A DNA stretch of 64,000 nt from JAJEAD01 sp965221555 (GCA_965221555.1 OZ244895.1:1240001-1304000), one strand, 5' to 3'; positions 18,441 to 26,384 are shown, counted from the first letter of the stretch. Translations and numbers: made by a program. The notes: generated from the sequence alone by a model not told the origin.

Positions 18441-18616
18441 CCCGGATGTTTCACCGATTTCCTACTGCGGACGCCAATATGCTCGCGGCTGCGGGCCTCC
18501 CTCCCTCAAGCCGCTTTGACGTAGTGTCGGCTACGCCTTCAGCGTCTTTCGGTCCGTGCGCCCCACTTTCACGGCATCTTGGCGCCCTCGCTACGAAAAT
18601 CGGTGAAACATCCGGG
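18441..18616 (+). repeat. 176-bp imperfect palindromic repeat, copy C
   Basis: The best-preserved copy: outer ends CCCGGATGTTTCACCGATTT are perfectly inverted, and both are flanked by CTAG (18437-18440 and 18617-18620). The same tetranucleotide flanks the IS1380-family element at 31861-33618. It lies between the dipeptidase stop and the cupin start, both on the minus strand. Confidence 0.88.
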
Positions 18617-18775
18617 CTAGTTGGGCGGTTGTTGGAGTACGGATGCCAATGGCGGGTGGCACTGCGGACCGAACCAGTGCGGTTCGAATGGAGGCAAGAT
18701 ACCGCACCGCTGGTCAACAATGACTCTCACTCATCTCTGCTTCCTCCACCAGGCATGGCGGGCAGCGCGTGATGC

Positions 18776-19801
18776 TCACACCCGTTGCCACACCTGGCTT
18801 GCGATCCGCAGAAAGTTCTCCCCCAGGATGGCGCGTACGTCCCGTTCCCCGTAACCGCGCTCCAGCAGCTTTTCCGTCACCCGCGGGAACGCTTCGGGCG
18901 GAACGTAGTTCGTGCTGAACGGGCCCCGGTTCGAGTACTGGCGTTCCGGCCAGTAGTCCGGGTTGATGGGTATGTTGGAACCGGATTCCTCGACCTTGAG
19001 GATGCTGTCCATCCCGATGCCGACATGCTCGGGACCGACGAGCGTGACCATGTGATCGATGTGCTCGACAAGGTGGTCGACGGTAGCGCCTTCGGGGCCG
19101 AGGAAGAGACCCACGCCGGTCACGCCGACCACGCCGCCGGTCGCCGCGCACGCGACGATTTGATCGTCTTGGATGTTGCGTTCGTGATCCCAGAGGCGTC
19201 GCGCGTTCGAGTGGGAGAAGATGACGGGCGCGCTCGACACCTCCATTGCCTCCATCGTGGTGCGATATGCGCTGTGGGAGCAATCCACCACCATCCCGAC
19301 CCGGTTCATTTCGCGGATGACGTCCCGGCCGAAGGGTGTCAGCCCGACATCTTCGTCGTGACAGCCGCCGCCGGCCAGGTTGTTGCGGTTGTAGGCGAAG
19401 AGCATCTGCCGGACGCCGAGCTGGTAATACACACTGACCATTCCGACATCGCCATTGAGCGCGTCCATGCCTTCGAGGTCGTACGCGACCGCGATCTTCG
19501 ACTCGCGTCTGGCACGGTGTACGTCCTCGACGGTGTTGACCTCGACCACCGCGTCGCCATGCGCGCGCACCCAGTGGCGATATCCGGACAGCGCCTCCAC
19601 CGCGAGCGTCCACGGCATGACATCGAACCCCGCGTTGATCGACAGGTAGTCGATCCCCGACGAAGCCCAGCGGCTCAATTCCTCGAGGTGCGACGCCCGG
19701 TGGTACGCAAAGCCGCCGTGGTTGTCCCACACCATCGCGGCGCGATGCAGCTCCGCCGCGTTGTGTGAAATACCCCAATCGTTATCGCTCTTGTCGGACA
19801 T
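18776..19801 (-). CDS. Membrane dipeptidase family (M19) hydrolase
   Basis: A 341-residue TIM-barrel metallopeptidase of the renal dipeptidase family. Metal-site segments include the N-terminal VWDNHGGF (canonical members have DGHxD, so this is a variant), the bridging Glu region in VAYDLEGMDAL, VDCSHSAYRTT and the diagnostic FSHSNARRLWDH. No signal peptide is present, so it acts in the cytoplasm, unlike the eukaryotic enzyme. Its start overlaps the UbiX gene by 20 bp, implying one transcript. Bacterial relatives cleave dipeptides, D-amino-acid-containing dipeptides or lactones. Confidence 0.88.
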   Translation of the reverse strand: MSDKSDNDWGISHNAAELHRAAMVWDNHGGFAYHRASHLEELSRWASSGIDYLSINAGFDVMPWTLAVEALSGYRHWVRAHGDAVVEVNTVEDVHRARRESKIAVAYDLEGMDALNGDVGMVSVYYQLGVRQMLFAYNRNNLAGGGCHDEDVGLTPFGRDVIREMNRVGMVVDCSHSAYRTTMEAMEVSSAPVIFSHSNARRLWDHERNIQDDQIVACAATGGVVGVTGVGLFLGPEGATVDHLVEHIDHMVTLVGPEHVGIGMDSILKVEESGSNIPINPDYWPERQYSNRGPFSTNYVPPEAFPRVTEKLLERGYGERDVRAILGENFLRIASQVWQRV

Positions 19802-20447
19802 GTTCGGGCCCTCGGGTCGGGTGCGGTTGATTGCATCGGGTCGCGTCGGCGCCGATATCCTCGCCCCAACGCAGCGTGACGCCCGCGTCCAGGCCCAAGA
19901 GATCGAGAGCGCGTCCCAGAGACTGATCGATGATCTGTTCCACTGTCGTTGGTCGGGCGTAGAAAGCGGGCACCGGCGGCATCACCACCGCGCCCATCTC
20001 CGACAACTGGAGCATTGTGCGCAGGTGACCGGTGTGAAGCGGTGTCTCGCGCACCAGCAGCACGAGCCTCCGGCGTTCCTTGAGGACCACATCGGCGGCA
20101 CGAGTGAGCAGGGTCGACGTCACCCCGGTCGCGATCTCCGACATGGTGCGCACCGAACAGGGCGCGACGATCATGCCGCGCGTCGTGAAGGAACCCGATG
20201 AGATCGAAGCTCCGACATCCCCAACGGGATGGCAGCGGGAAGCGAGTTTCTTGACCGTGGCGGCCCGGTGGGTGGTCTCGTAGCTGATGGTCATTTCCGC
20301 CGCCCGCGACATCACGAGGTGGGTATCGACCGGCATCGAGCGCAGGATCTCCAGGAGTCGGATTCCATAGATGACTCCCGATGCCCCGCTCATTCCCACG
20401 ATGAGGCGATCGGGAGGAAGATCTGCGCTGCGTTCGCGGTCGTTCAT
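19782..20447 (-). CDS. ubiX: UbiX-like flavin prenyltransferase
   Basis: A 221-residue flavoprotein that would make prenylated FMN, the cofactor of UbiD-type decarboxylases, from FMN and dimethylallyl phosphate. The FMN-binding IVGMSGASGVIYGIRLLE starts near residue 16, and the catalytic block LVLLVRETPLHTGHLRTM plus MPPVPAFYARP is present. The C-terminal 25 residues past LDAGVTLRWGED exceed the usual length of about 190. No UbiD-like partner is encoded in the window; it shares an operon only with the M19 dipeptidase. The ATG at MNDRERS is chosen over a longer open frame of arginine- and proline-rich shadow. Confidence 0.88.
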   Translation of the reverse strand: MNDRERSADLPPDRLIVGMSGASGVIYGIRLLEILRSMPVDTHLVMSRAAEMTISYETTHRAATVKKLASRCHPVGDVGASISSGSFTTRGMIVAPCSVRTMSEIATGVTSTLLTRAADVVLKERRRLVLLVRETPLHTGHLRTMLQLSEMGAVVMPPVPAFYARPTTVEQIIDQSLGRALDLLGLDAGVTLRWGEDIGADATRCNQPHPTRGPEHVRQER

Positions 20448-20625
20448 GCTCGGGGACCCCCGACGAGTGCGGGTGGGCGGAGGCAGCGTACTCCGACCCC
20501 GCGGACATCGCCACCGAGCGCCGGCGAGGTGCCCCACCACATCACCACCCGCCACGTTCTCGTCCGCGGGGCGGCAACGGTATCATGCGCGGACGTTTTG
20601 CCGCGGTCCGCACGCCGGTTGGAGC

Positions 20626-21099
20626 ATGGCCAAGAAACCCAGACCCGTATCCTCCGAGTGGAACTCCGGCCCGATGCCCTGGCAGGACTTCGTGCTGGGC
20701 TTCGAGGTCGCGAACGAGGCGCTCCAGTCCCTGGAGGAGCCGGCGGTGAGGCCGCCCTTCGTGAGGCCGGTGTCGCATCCCGGGCGCAGCGATCCGATCC
20801 GGTGGGTTTCCGCCGCGGTGGCCCGCCACTTCGGACCCGACTACCCCCATCTTGCGAACTTTCAACTTCGTTTCTGGGCGCTGATGCGCCTCCTCGACAG
20901 CGGCGGCGTGAGCGAGTGGATTCTGAGCGGCGACGAGGCGAGGGCGCGCCGCCTGCACCCGGCCCTGCTGCTCGCGGCGGCCGAGGTGAGGCTGACCCGC
21001 AACGCGAAGTTTCCCGCCCGGCGCTTCGCGGCGCGGGTGGCGGAGATCATCCGCACCGAGGTGGATGCCCCCGCAAGCGAAACCGAGGACGGAGCCTGA
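20626..21099 (+). CDS. Hypothetical protein, 157 aa
   Basis: A protein I do not recognise. It begins MAKKPRPVSSEWNSGPMPWQDF, has amphipathic helices with Trp and Phe (NFQLRFWALMRLLDSGG) and an Ala/Arg-rich C-terminus ending PASETEDGA. Residue usage is protein-like, whereas the overlapping antisense frame is arginine/histidine-rich shadow. It is divergent from ubiX with about 180 bp between the starts. No membrane segment or signal peptide is seen. The Shine-Dalgarno-like GGAG is too close to the ATG to be convincing, so the start is uncertain. Confidence 0.6.
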   Translation: MAKKPRPVSSEWNSGPMPWQDFVLGFEVANEALQSLEEPAVRPPFVRPVSHPGRSDPIRWVSAAVARHFGPDYPHLANFQLRFWALMRLLDSGGVSEWILSGDEARARRLHPALLLAAAEVRLTRNAKFPARRFAARVAEIIRTEVDAPASETEDGA

Positions 21100-21442
21100 C
21101 CGATCCGATTGGGACCGGCCATTTATTTCCCGCGGGACGCGGTGGAGCGTTTTCGCATGGCGATGGAAGCTGTCCGACCGGCCGTTGGCGTGTACGATTC
21201 TCTCGGAACTGGCTGCAATCACCCACCGGTTAGCGGCTGCGGAGGCGTATCTGCCGGCATGGACTGGGTTGGACGCACACCAAGGCACGGGACAGTCTCG
21301 GGGCAGGACTCTCAATGCACGCTTGCGCACCCCGACTCACGAAGGCCCGTGTCCCTGCTGACGCCGGAGCGCCGGTAGCTGTGGTGAATCGGTGCCTTAT
21401 CGCGGCCAGAACGACATCCCCCAAACACCAGGAGACCCCACC

Positions 21443-22723
21443 GTGAGCCTGACCGGACCTGTGCCGCGACCCGCGGCCGATCACGTGACCCGGGACGCCG
21501 GGATCCTGGGCACGGACCTCATCGACTCCGAGGCCCAGCCCGACATGAAGCGTATGCGCGCGTACCGGCTCGGCCGGGTCCGCGAGCAGTTGCGGGCTCA
21601 CGATCTGGCCGGCATCGTGCTCTTCGACCCCATCAACATCCGCTACGCGACCGGCAGCCGCAACATGGCGGTGTGGACTCTGCACAATGCCGCGCGCTAC
21701 TGCTTTATCGCGACCGAGGGGCCGGTGGTGCTCTTCGAGTACGGCACCGCCTTCCACCTCGCGGACGGCATCGAAACCATCGACGAGTTGCGTCCCGCAA
21801 TATCGTGGTTCTATTTCGGAGGCGGCGCCGAATGCGCGAAGCGCGCCCGCGCCTGGGGAGCCGAGATCGCGCAGCTGGTCCGCGACCACGGCGGCGGGAA
21901 CATGCGCCTTGCCGCCGACCACTGCGACTTCATGGGAGTGGACGCCTTGCGCAGCCACGGCGTGGAGCTGGTCGAGGGCCAGAGGCCGATGGAGGATGCG
22001 CGCGAGATCAAGTCCGCCGACGAGGTCGAGTGCATGCGGGCGGCCATCGCGGCTTGCGAGGCGGGAATGGCGCGCATGCACGACGCGCTGCGCGGCGGCA
22101 TGACCGAGAACGCGCTGTGGGCCATCCTGCACTCGACCAACATCGAGATGGGAGGCGAGTGGATCGAGACCCGGCTGCTGAGCTCGGGCCCGCGTACCAA
22201 CCCCTGGTGGCGAGAGTCCAGCGATCGGGTGATCCGCCCCGGCGAGCTGGTGAGCTACGACACCGACCTCATCGGTCCCTTCGGCTACTGCGCCGACATC
22301 TCGCGCAGCGTCTTCTGTGGACCGGGGCGGCCCACCGACCAGCAGTGCCGCCTGTACCGCATGGCCTGGGACCAGATTCACCACAACATCGACCTGGTGA
22401 AACCCGGGCTGGGATTCCGGGAGTTCGCCGAACGGGCGTGGCCGATCCCCGAGCGCTTCGCCCCGCAGCGCTACTCCTCGCTCGCCCACGGCGTGGGCAT
22501 GGCCGACGAGCACCCGGGCATCGCGTTTGCCGACGTGTTCGAGACCAAGGGCAACGAAGGCCCCTTCGAGCCCGGCATGACCGTGTGCATCGAGAGCTAC
22601 ATGGGCGAAGTCGGCGGCTACGAAGGCGTGAAGCTCGAGCAGCAGGTGCTGGTCACCGAGACCGGCTGCGAGCTGCTGTCGACCTTTCCCTTCGAGGAGA
22701 ACCTGCTCTTTCGCGAGGTCTGA
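21443..22723 (+). CDS. dddP: DddP-type DMSP lyase candidate (M24 peptidase fold)
   Basis: A 426-residue M24 (creatinase/aminopeptidase P) fold protein closely resembling DMSP lyase DddP, which cleaves dimethylsulfoniopropionate to dimethyl sulfide and acrylate. Visible signatures are DMKRMRAYRLGRVREQL, LFDPINIRYATGSRNM, GGEWIETRLLSSGPRTNPW and HGVGMADEHPG. Iron ligands would be D273, D275, D285, H349, E384 and E399, with catalytic D355. As I recall the Ruegeria DddP numbering (295, 297, 307, 371, 406, 421 and 377), every one is offset by exactly 22. The GTG at 21443 has AGGAG eight bases upstream and is better than the GTG 17 codons earlier. A short hairpin (22758-22772) follows the stop. Confidence 0.87.
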   Translation: MSLTGPVPRPAADHVTRDAGILGTDLIDSEAQPDMKRMRAYRLGRVREQLRAHDLAGIVLFDPINIRYATGSRNMAVWTLHNAARYCFIATEGPVVLFEYGTAFHLADGIETIDELRPAISWFYFGGGAECAKRARAWGAEIAQLVRDHGGGNMRLAADHCDFMGVDALRSHGVELVEGQRPMEDAREIKSADEVECMRAAIAACEAGMARMHDALRGGMTENALWAILHSTNIEMGGEWIETRLLSSGPRTNPWWRESSDRVIRPGELVSYDTDLIGPFGYCADISRSVFCGPGRPTDQQCRLYRMAWDQIHHNIDLVKPGLGFREFAERAWPIPERFAPQRYSSLAHGVGMADEHPGIAFADVFETKGNEGPFEPGMTVCIESYMGEVGGYEGVKLEQQVLVTETGCELLSTFPFEENLLFREV

Positions 22724-22757
22724 GTCGGAGATCAACCTTCTCGATAGGTCGTGTGCC

Positions 22758-22775
22758 GCCCGGCGTCCGGGCTTT
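22758..22775 (+). terminator. Possible short terminator after the DddP gene
   Basis: GCCCGG, a three-base loop CGT, then CCGGGC and three T residues, 35 bp past the stop codon. The stem is strong but the T-tract is short, so efficiency is doubtful. Confidence 0.4.
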
Positions 22776-22853
22776 CGGCGATACGGCCGCGCGATCGCCG
22801 AAGGGATCGTCGATCGGTAAGCGCAGTTTCTCGCTGATTCTCAAGAGCCGATT

Positions 22854-22915
22854 TTACGCACCTCCCGGTGCGTGAGGTGTTTTGGCAAGGTTATGTTCCT
22901 GTTCGTGAGGCCGTC
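22854..22915 (-). mobile_element. Solitary IS21-type end fragment
   Basis: About 60 bp starting at TTTTACGCACCTCCCGG matches, base for base over most of its length, the complement of the istA-proximal end of the complete IS21 element (28440-28506), including GGCAAGGT and GTTC(G)TGAGG. The outermost TGT-containing tip is degraded. It lies in opposite orientation to the complete element and marks the left edge of the accessory island. The rest of the 22724-23160 gap holds only the promoter described next. Confidence 0.6.
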
Positions 22916-23082
22916 GGCCTGCATCTGCTTCATGACCCAAGAAAACCATCACTAAACTCTCAATCGTCGCAGCGCGCTGTGGCATGGGGATTCTCCTTCG
23001 TGCGGCTGTTTTCGAACCACAAGGAGTACATCTTTCCAACCCTGACACACAATCCCATACATTACTCGGAGGTGGCAGGTCT

Positions 23083-23153
23083 TTGACCCCGGACGCCCAA
23101 TGACTTACCTTGATGTGCGGACAGCCTCGACAGGCTGTCGACCGATCGGGAGA
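23083..23153 (+). promoter_or_regulatory. Promoter, operator palindrome and RBS of the RHH/AlbA operon
   Basis: A sigma70-like promoter is readable: TTGACC (23083-23088), a 17-bp spacer and TACCTT (23106-23111). Just downstream is a perfect inverted repeat GACAGCCT-CGAC-AGGCTGTC (23120-23139), then GGGAGA before the ATG at 23161. Placement fits auto-repression by the ribbon-helix-helix protein encoded first. Confidence 0.6.
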
Positions 23154-23160
23154 AACTGGC

Positions 23161-23454
23161 ATGGGCACCAGAATCACCGTCCGCGATCTGGATCCCGGCG
23201 ACAAGTCCCGGCTACGCCGCGAGGCGCGACAGATCGGCATCTCAATAGAAGAACTGGTTCATCGCCTGATCCACGAGAAGCGCACCAAGTCTGAACGCCG
23301 GCCCAAGCCGTCCGAGGCCTTCGCCGAGTTCAAAGATGTCTATGTGATTGATGCGGAGTTCGGCAGACTGATCGAGCGGTTTCTCTCGCCGGAACACATA
23401 CTGCCACTTGCCACAAGCCCAACAGACATACACAGCGTCGGGATGGTGTCGTGA
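23161..23454 (+). CDS. Ribbon-helix-helix (CopG/FitA-like) protein
   Basis: A 97-residue small protein whose first 40 residues (MGTRITVRDLDPGDKSRLRR and IGISIEELVHRLIHEKR) match the ribbon-helix-helix DNA-binding domain of FitA/VapB-type antitoxins. The tail contains KPSEAF, typical of such antitoxins just before the toxin-binding region, but continues with an unrecognised 40-residue extension. It would act as a dimeric repressor of its own promoter; the palindrome at 23120-23139 is the likely operator. Its TGA overlaps the GTG of the next gene (GTGA), so the two products are made together. Unusually, the partner is an AlbA/GHKL protein and not a PIN toxin. Confidence 0.8.
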   Translation: MGTRITVRDLDPGDKSRLRREARQIGISIEELVHRLIHEKRTKSERRPKPSEAFAEFKDVYVIDAEFGRLIERFLSPEHILPLATSPTDIHSVGMVS

Positions 23455-25214
23455 CCTGGAACAGCGAGCGAGTGCTGGACCAGATAGAACTCGGCGAGGA
23501 CAGTCACGTCGAGTTCAAGGAAGTCACATTCGCCGGGAACCACGTCCGGCAGCCTCGTCGCGAGGTGATCGCCGATGAGTTGGCGGCATTCGGCAATACC
23601 ACCGGCGGCACGCTGATCTTCAGTGTGTCGGACACCGGTACGGTACAACCGCTGAATCGGCAGCAGATGGATGCGCTTGAAGCATTTGTCAGTGAGATTT
23701 GCGCCGACAGCATCAAACCGGGTTTGCCGTTCGAGACCCAAAGACTCAAACTGCCGGACGGCTCGTCGGTTCTGATCGTCGAAGTTGAACAGAGTGCAGT
23801 GGTTCACCACAGTCCCGGCGGCTACCTTTCGCGCCAGGGCAGCTCCAAGCGCGAGCTCTCGTCAGACGCGCTACGACGTTTGTTTCAGCAACGCGGTCGT
23901 TCCGGCCTCCTTGGCCCCGACGAGGTCGTTATCCCGAACACGGGGACGAACACACTCGATGCGGAGCTGGTCGATCGCTTCCTGAGTTCGCGAACGACCG
24001 AACCTGTTGCAGCGCAACTGCAGAAGCTGGGTATGGTACGGGATGATGACACTGGCAAGCCGCGCATCACCATCGCCGGCGCGCTTCTGTGCACCGAACG
24101 CCCAGAAGCACATATACGCGGCGCGGTCATCGAAGCGGTTCGCTACCGCGGCACCGTACAAGGCCGAGCCGGTCAGCACGACTCGAAGACGATCAACGGC
24201 CCTCTCGACCGGCAAATACGCGATGCTGTCAACTTTGTCAGGCTCAACTCCCGGGTATCGGCACGCAAGGAGCCCGGTCGGGTGGAGATACCGCAATTCA
24301 GTCTTCGCGCCGTTTTCGAGGCTATTGTGAATGCGGTTGTGCACCGCGACTACGCTATCAAGAATGCGAAGATACGCCTCTTCATCTTCGAAGATCGCCT
24401 AGTGTTATATTCTCCGGGCGCCTTGCCCAATACACTGTCCATTGAGGCCATGCCAGCGCGTCAAGTGACCCGAAACGAAACACTGGCGTCTGCCCTTCAC
24501 AGGCTTGAGATCGGCGATATCCCGGGCTCTGGAGATCGACAATATTTCCTGGAAGAGCGTGGTGAGGGTGTGCCGATTATCTATGCGGAGACACACGATC
24601 TTACCGGTCAGTATCCCCGGTTTGAACTTCTTGATAATGCAGAGCTACGGTTGACGCTGCCTTCTGCCCGCCCGCCGACAGAGGGAATCGAAGGCGAAGT
24701 ATCGGTATCCGAAAACGGGCAACCGCTTGCGGGGGTGCAGGTCGTGGCGCTCTATCCGAACAAGACCTGGATGGAACAGACGACCGATGCTTCGGGCCGG
24801 ACCGTGTTCGGTTTCCACTCGGAACTGCCCATCACTGCATTCTTCGCGTCGCCGGGCTATCGTGGACGCGTGACGCATAATTGGAGACCGCCACAGCCAC
24901 TTGCCGTGTCGCTCGAGCCGTTGCCAACCGGCGGATCGATCATATTCACCGAACAGTCCGGCTATTTGCCGGGTTTGACTGGGCGGCTGAACCCCATCCT
25001 CGATAATCTGGATCGGATGTATCTGTATACATCGAATGTGGCCATCGACGACGGCAAGCAGCAGCCGGTTCATTTCAAGCTGAATCAGGCCCTGCGGCTT
25101 ACGGATGTCAACGGGTCCGAGCGGATTATCCGGTTCATCGAGATGATCGGAATGTCAGCGTTGCTGGAGTACGAACCCGTAAAGCAGGCTCTGAACCGGG
25201 AGGACACGAGGTGA
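23451..25214 (+). CDS. AlbA_2 / GHKL ATP-binding (RecG-like) protein with C-terminal beta-sandwich
   Basis: A 587-residue protein of the Schlafen/AlbA_2 group often mislabelled RecG helicase. The N-terminus EDSHVEFKEVTF, then DELAAFGNTTGGTLIFSVSD (about residues 15-60), is the AlbA_2 domain. AIVNAVVHRDYAIKNAKIRL (about residue 285) with LVLYSPGALPNTLS is the HATPase_c_4 region. Past residue 400 it changes character: a carboxypeptidase-regulatory-like beta-sandwich (GEVSVSENGQPLAGVQVVAL ... TTDASGRTVFGF) and a final domain (SGYLPGLTGRLNPILDNLDR). It contains no helicase motifs. It begins with GTG overlapping the stop of the RHH gene. Possible roles are transcription factor, toxin or defence effector; none is proven. 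Confidence 0.85.
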   Translation: MTWNSERVLDQIELGEDSHVEFKEVTFAGNHVRQPRREVIADELAAFGNTTGGTLIFSVSDTGTVQPLNRQQMDALEAFVSEICADSIKPGLPFETQRLKLPDGSSVLIVEVEQSAVVHHSPGGYLSRQGSSKRELSSDALRRLFQQRGRSGLLGPDEVVIPNTGTNTLDAELVDRFLSSRTTEPVAAQLQKLGMVRDDDTGKPRITIAGALLCTERPEAHIRGAVIEAVRYRGTVQGRAGQHDSKTINGPLDRQIRDAVNFVRLNSRVSARKEPGRVEIPQFSLRAVFEAIVNAVVHRDYAIKNAKIRLFIFEDRLVLYSPGALPNTLSIEAMPARQVTRNETLASALHRLEIGDIPGSGDRQYFLEERGEGVPIIYAETHDLTGQYPRFELLDNAELRLTLPSARPPTEGIEGEVSVSENGQPLAGVQVVALYPNKTWMEQTTDASGRTVFGFHSELPITAFFASPGYRGRVTHNWRPPQPLAVSLEPLPTGGSIIFTEQSGYLPGLTGRLNPILDNLDRMYLYTSNVAIDDGKQQPVHFKLNQALRLTDVNGSERIIRFIEMIGMSALLEYEPVKQALNREDTR

Positions 25215-25254
25215 GAAGGGATTGCCATGCTGACGCCGGGGGATCTGCTGAGCC

Positions 25255-25488
25255 ATGGCGCGCGGACGGAGGAAGTAGGCGGATTCAGTCGAGACGCTGA
25301 CCCATGGGGAGGCATCGCGGCGAAACACTCCGTCGGCGAAGTATCATGCTGTCATCTCGGCGGAGGGGAAGAAACCGGTTCGGGTGGCGTATGAGCGGCG
25401 CACTCCGGACTTCGACCAGCAGTTGGTCTGGCGCGGCAAGGATGTGCAGGAAGCGGCCGACTTGGTGGTGCAGGCGCTGCCACTCTAA
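25255..25488 (+). pseudogene. 5' fragment of a DNA methyltransferase gene
   Basis: One reading frame gives MARGRRK, a TAG stop (25276-25278), then VETLTHGEASRRNTPSAKYH and RVAYERRTPDFDQQLVWRGK. This is the conserved N-terminus of site-specific (adenine) DNA methyltransferases of the type III Mod-like group, as I recognise it. It breaks off at 25488, directly before an IS21 end at 25492, so the catalytic region is missing. The gene was inactivated by insertion and later loss, and also carries the nonsense codon. No companion restriction gene remains. Confidence 0.7.
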
Positions 25489-25491
25489 AGG

Positions 25492-25826
25492 TGTCAAGCG
25501 ACACCTAGTTTTACCCATTAGCAAGACATCAATCTTTACGCACCGTTGTCGTGCCATCGTCCTGGTCCGGTTCACGGCCTCGAGCTGATGGCCTGTTCGA
25601 GGTCGCGGAGTCGGTAGCTACGGCACTTGATATTGAGCACATGGCTATGGTGATGAAGCCGGTCGAGGATGGCGGTCGCGAGGACCGCATCGGTTGCGAG
25701 CAGCTCGAGCCAGTCCTTGATGCCCTAATTGGTAGTGATGAGGATAGAGCTTCGGCCGTAGCGGTATCTCACAAGACGAAAGAACAGACTCGCCTCGGTC
25801 CGGGTCATGGGCTCGAATCCCATTTC
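25492..25826 (-). mobile_element. IS21-family remnant: end plus 3' part of istB
   Basis: Begins with the terminal TGTCAAGCGACACCTAGTTT, and parallels the complete element at 26305 with a constant offset of 813 bp and few differences, up to about 25826. It retains the end and roughly the last 85 codons of istB. The rest of istB, istA and the other end are gone. It is a second, older insertion of the same IS type. Confidence 0.85.
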
Positions 25827-25930
25827 GACACTGATTCCTGAACACTCAGACCGGGATAGACGATGCGCGGTCAGGCCCGTTCCAGCGGCTCTCGAAGCGA
25901 CTTCTGTCATCGGGGATGAGCATCACGTCC

Positions 25931-25959
25931 TTGCAACTATTCCATCCACGGAATAGACT
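25931..25959 (+). promoter_or_regulatory. Promoter/operator of the higBA locus
   Basis: TTGCAA (25931-25936), a 17-bp spacer and TAGACT (25954-25959) resemble a sigma70 promoter. A perfect 7-bp inverted repeat CTATTCC-atccac-GGAATAG (25937-25956) overlaps the spacer and -10, as expected for an antitoxin-bound operator. The -10 is only five bases before the higB ATG, so the transcript could be leaderless. Confidence 0.5.
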
Positions 25960-25964
25960 AGCAA

Positions 25965-26304
25965 ATGACCTGGGACGTCGAGTACACGAATGAGTTCGGC
26001 GACTGTTGGGCGCAGCTTGGAGAACGGGAGCAGGAGGACATTGACGCCGTGGTGGAATTGCTGGCGGAACACGGGCCGGGGCTTCTTTTCCCCACGCATC
26101 CGGCGTGGAGGGTTCCCGACACAGCCATATGGGGGAGCTTCGCATCCAGAGTCGTGGCCAACCCCTCCGTGTCTTCTAAGCCTTCGATCCGAGGCGGACG
26201 GCCATTCTGCCGATCGGCGGCGACAAGACAGGAGGCGATCGGTTCTACAGGCGCTTCGTGCCCTTGGCCGACAGGCTCTATGACGAACATCTGCAGGAAC
26301 TCAG
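25965..26304 (+). pseudogene. higB: higB-like toxin gene, disrupted
   Basis: The start MTWDVEYTNEFGDCWAQLGE matches RelE/HigB-type toxins (phage Gp49-like). After about 57 codons the family sequence continues in another frame (ELRIQSRGQPLRVF), where a TAA (at a position usually Tyr or Phe) precedes AFDPRRTAILPIGGDKTGGD and FVPLADRLYDEHLQEL. So it has a frameshift, a nonsense codon and an IS21 insertion at CTCAG. The last codons survive beyond the IS: joining 26304 to 28551 reads RDEGSIQ and a TGA overlapping the antitoxin ATG. Confidence 0.8.
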
Positions 26305-26384
26305 TGTCAAGCGACACCTAGTTTTACGCGTTAGCGCGACATCTATCTTTACGCACCGTTGTCGTGCCATCGTGCTGGTCCGGT

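Noticed and set aside
18451..18720. A recurring peptide read from the palindromic repeats (NMLVLAGRTPS and relatives)
   Set aside because: Different frames and strands stay open through different copies, and changes are not biased to third positions, so this is open reading by GC content and not a conserved protein.
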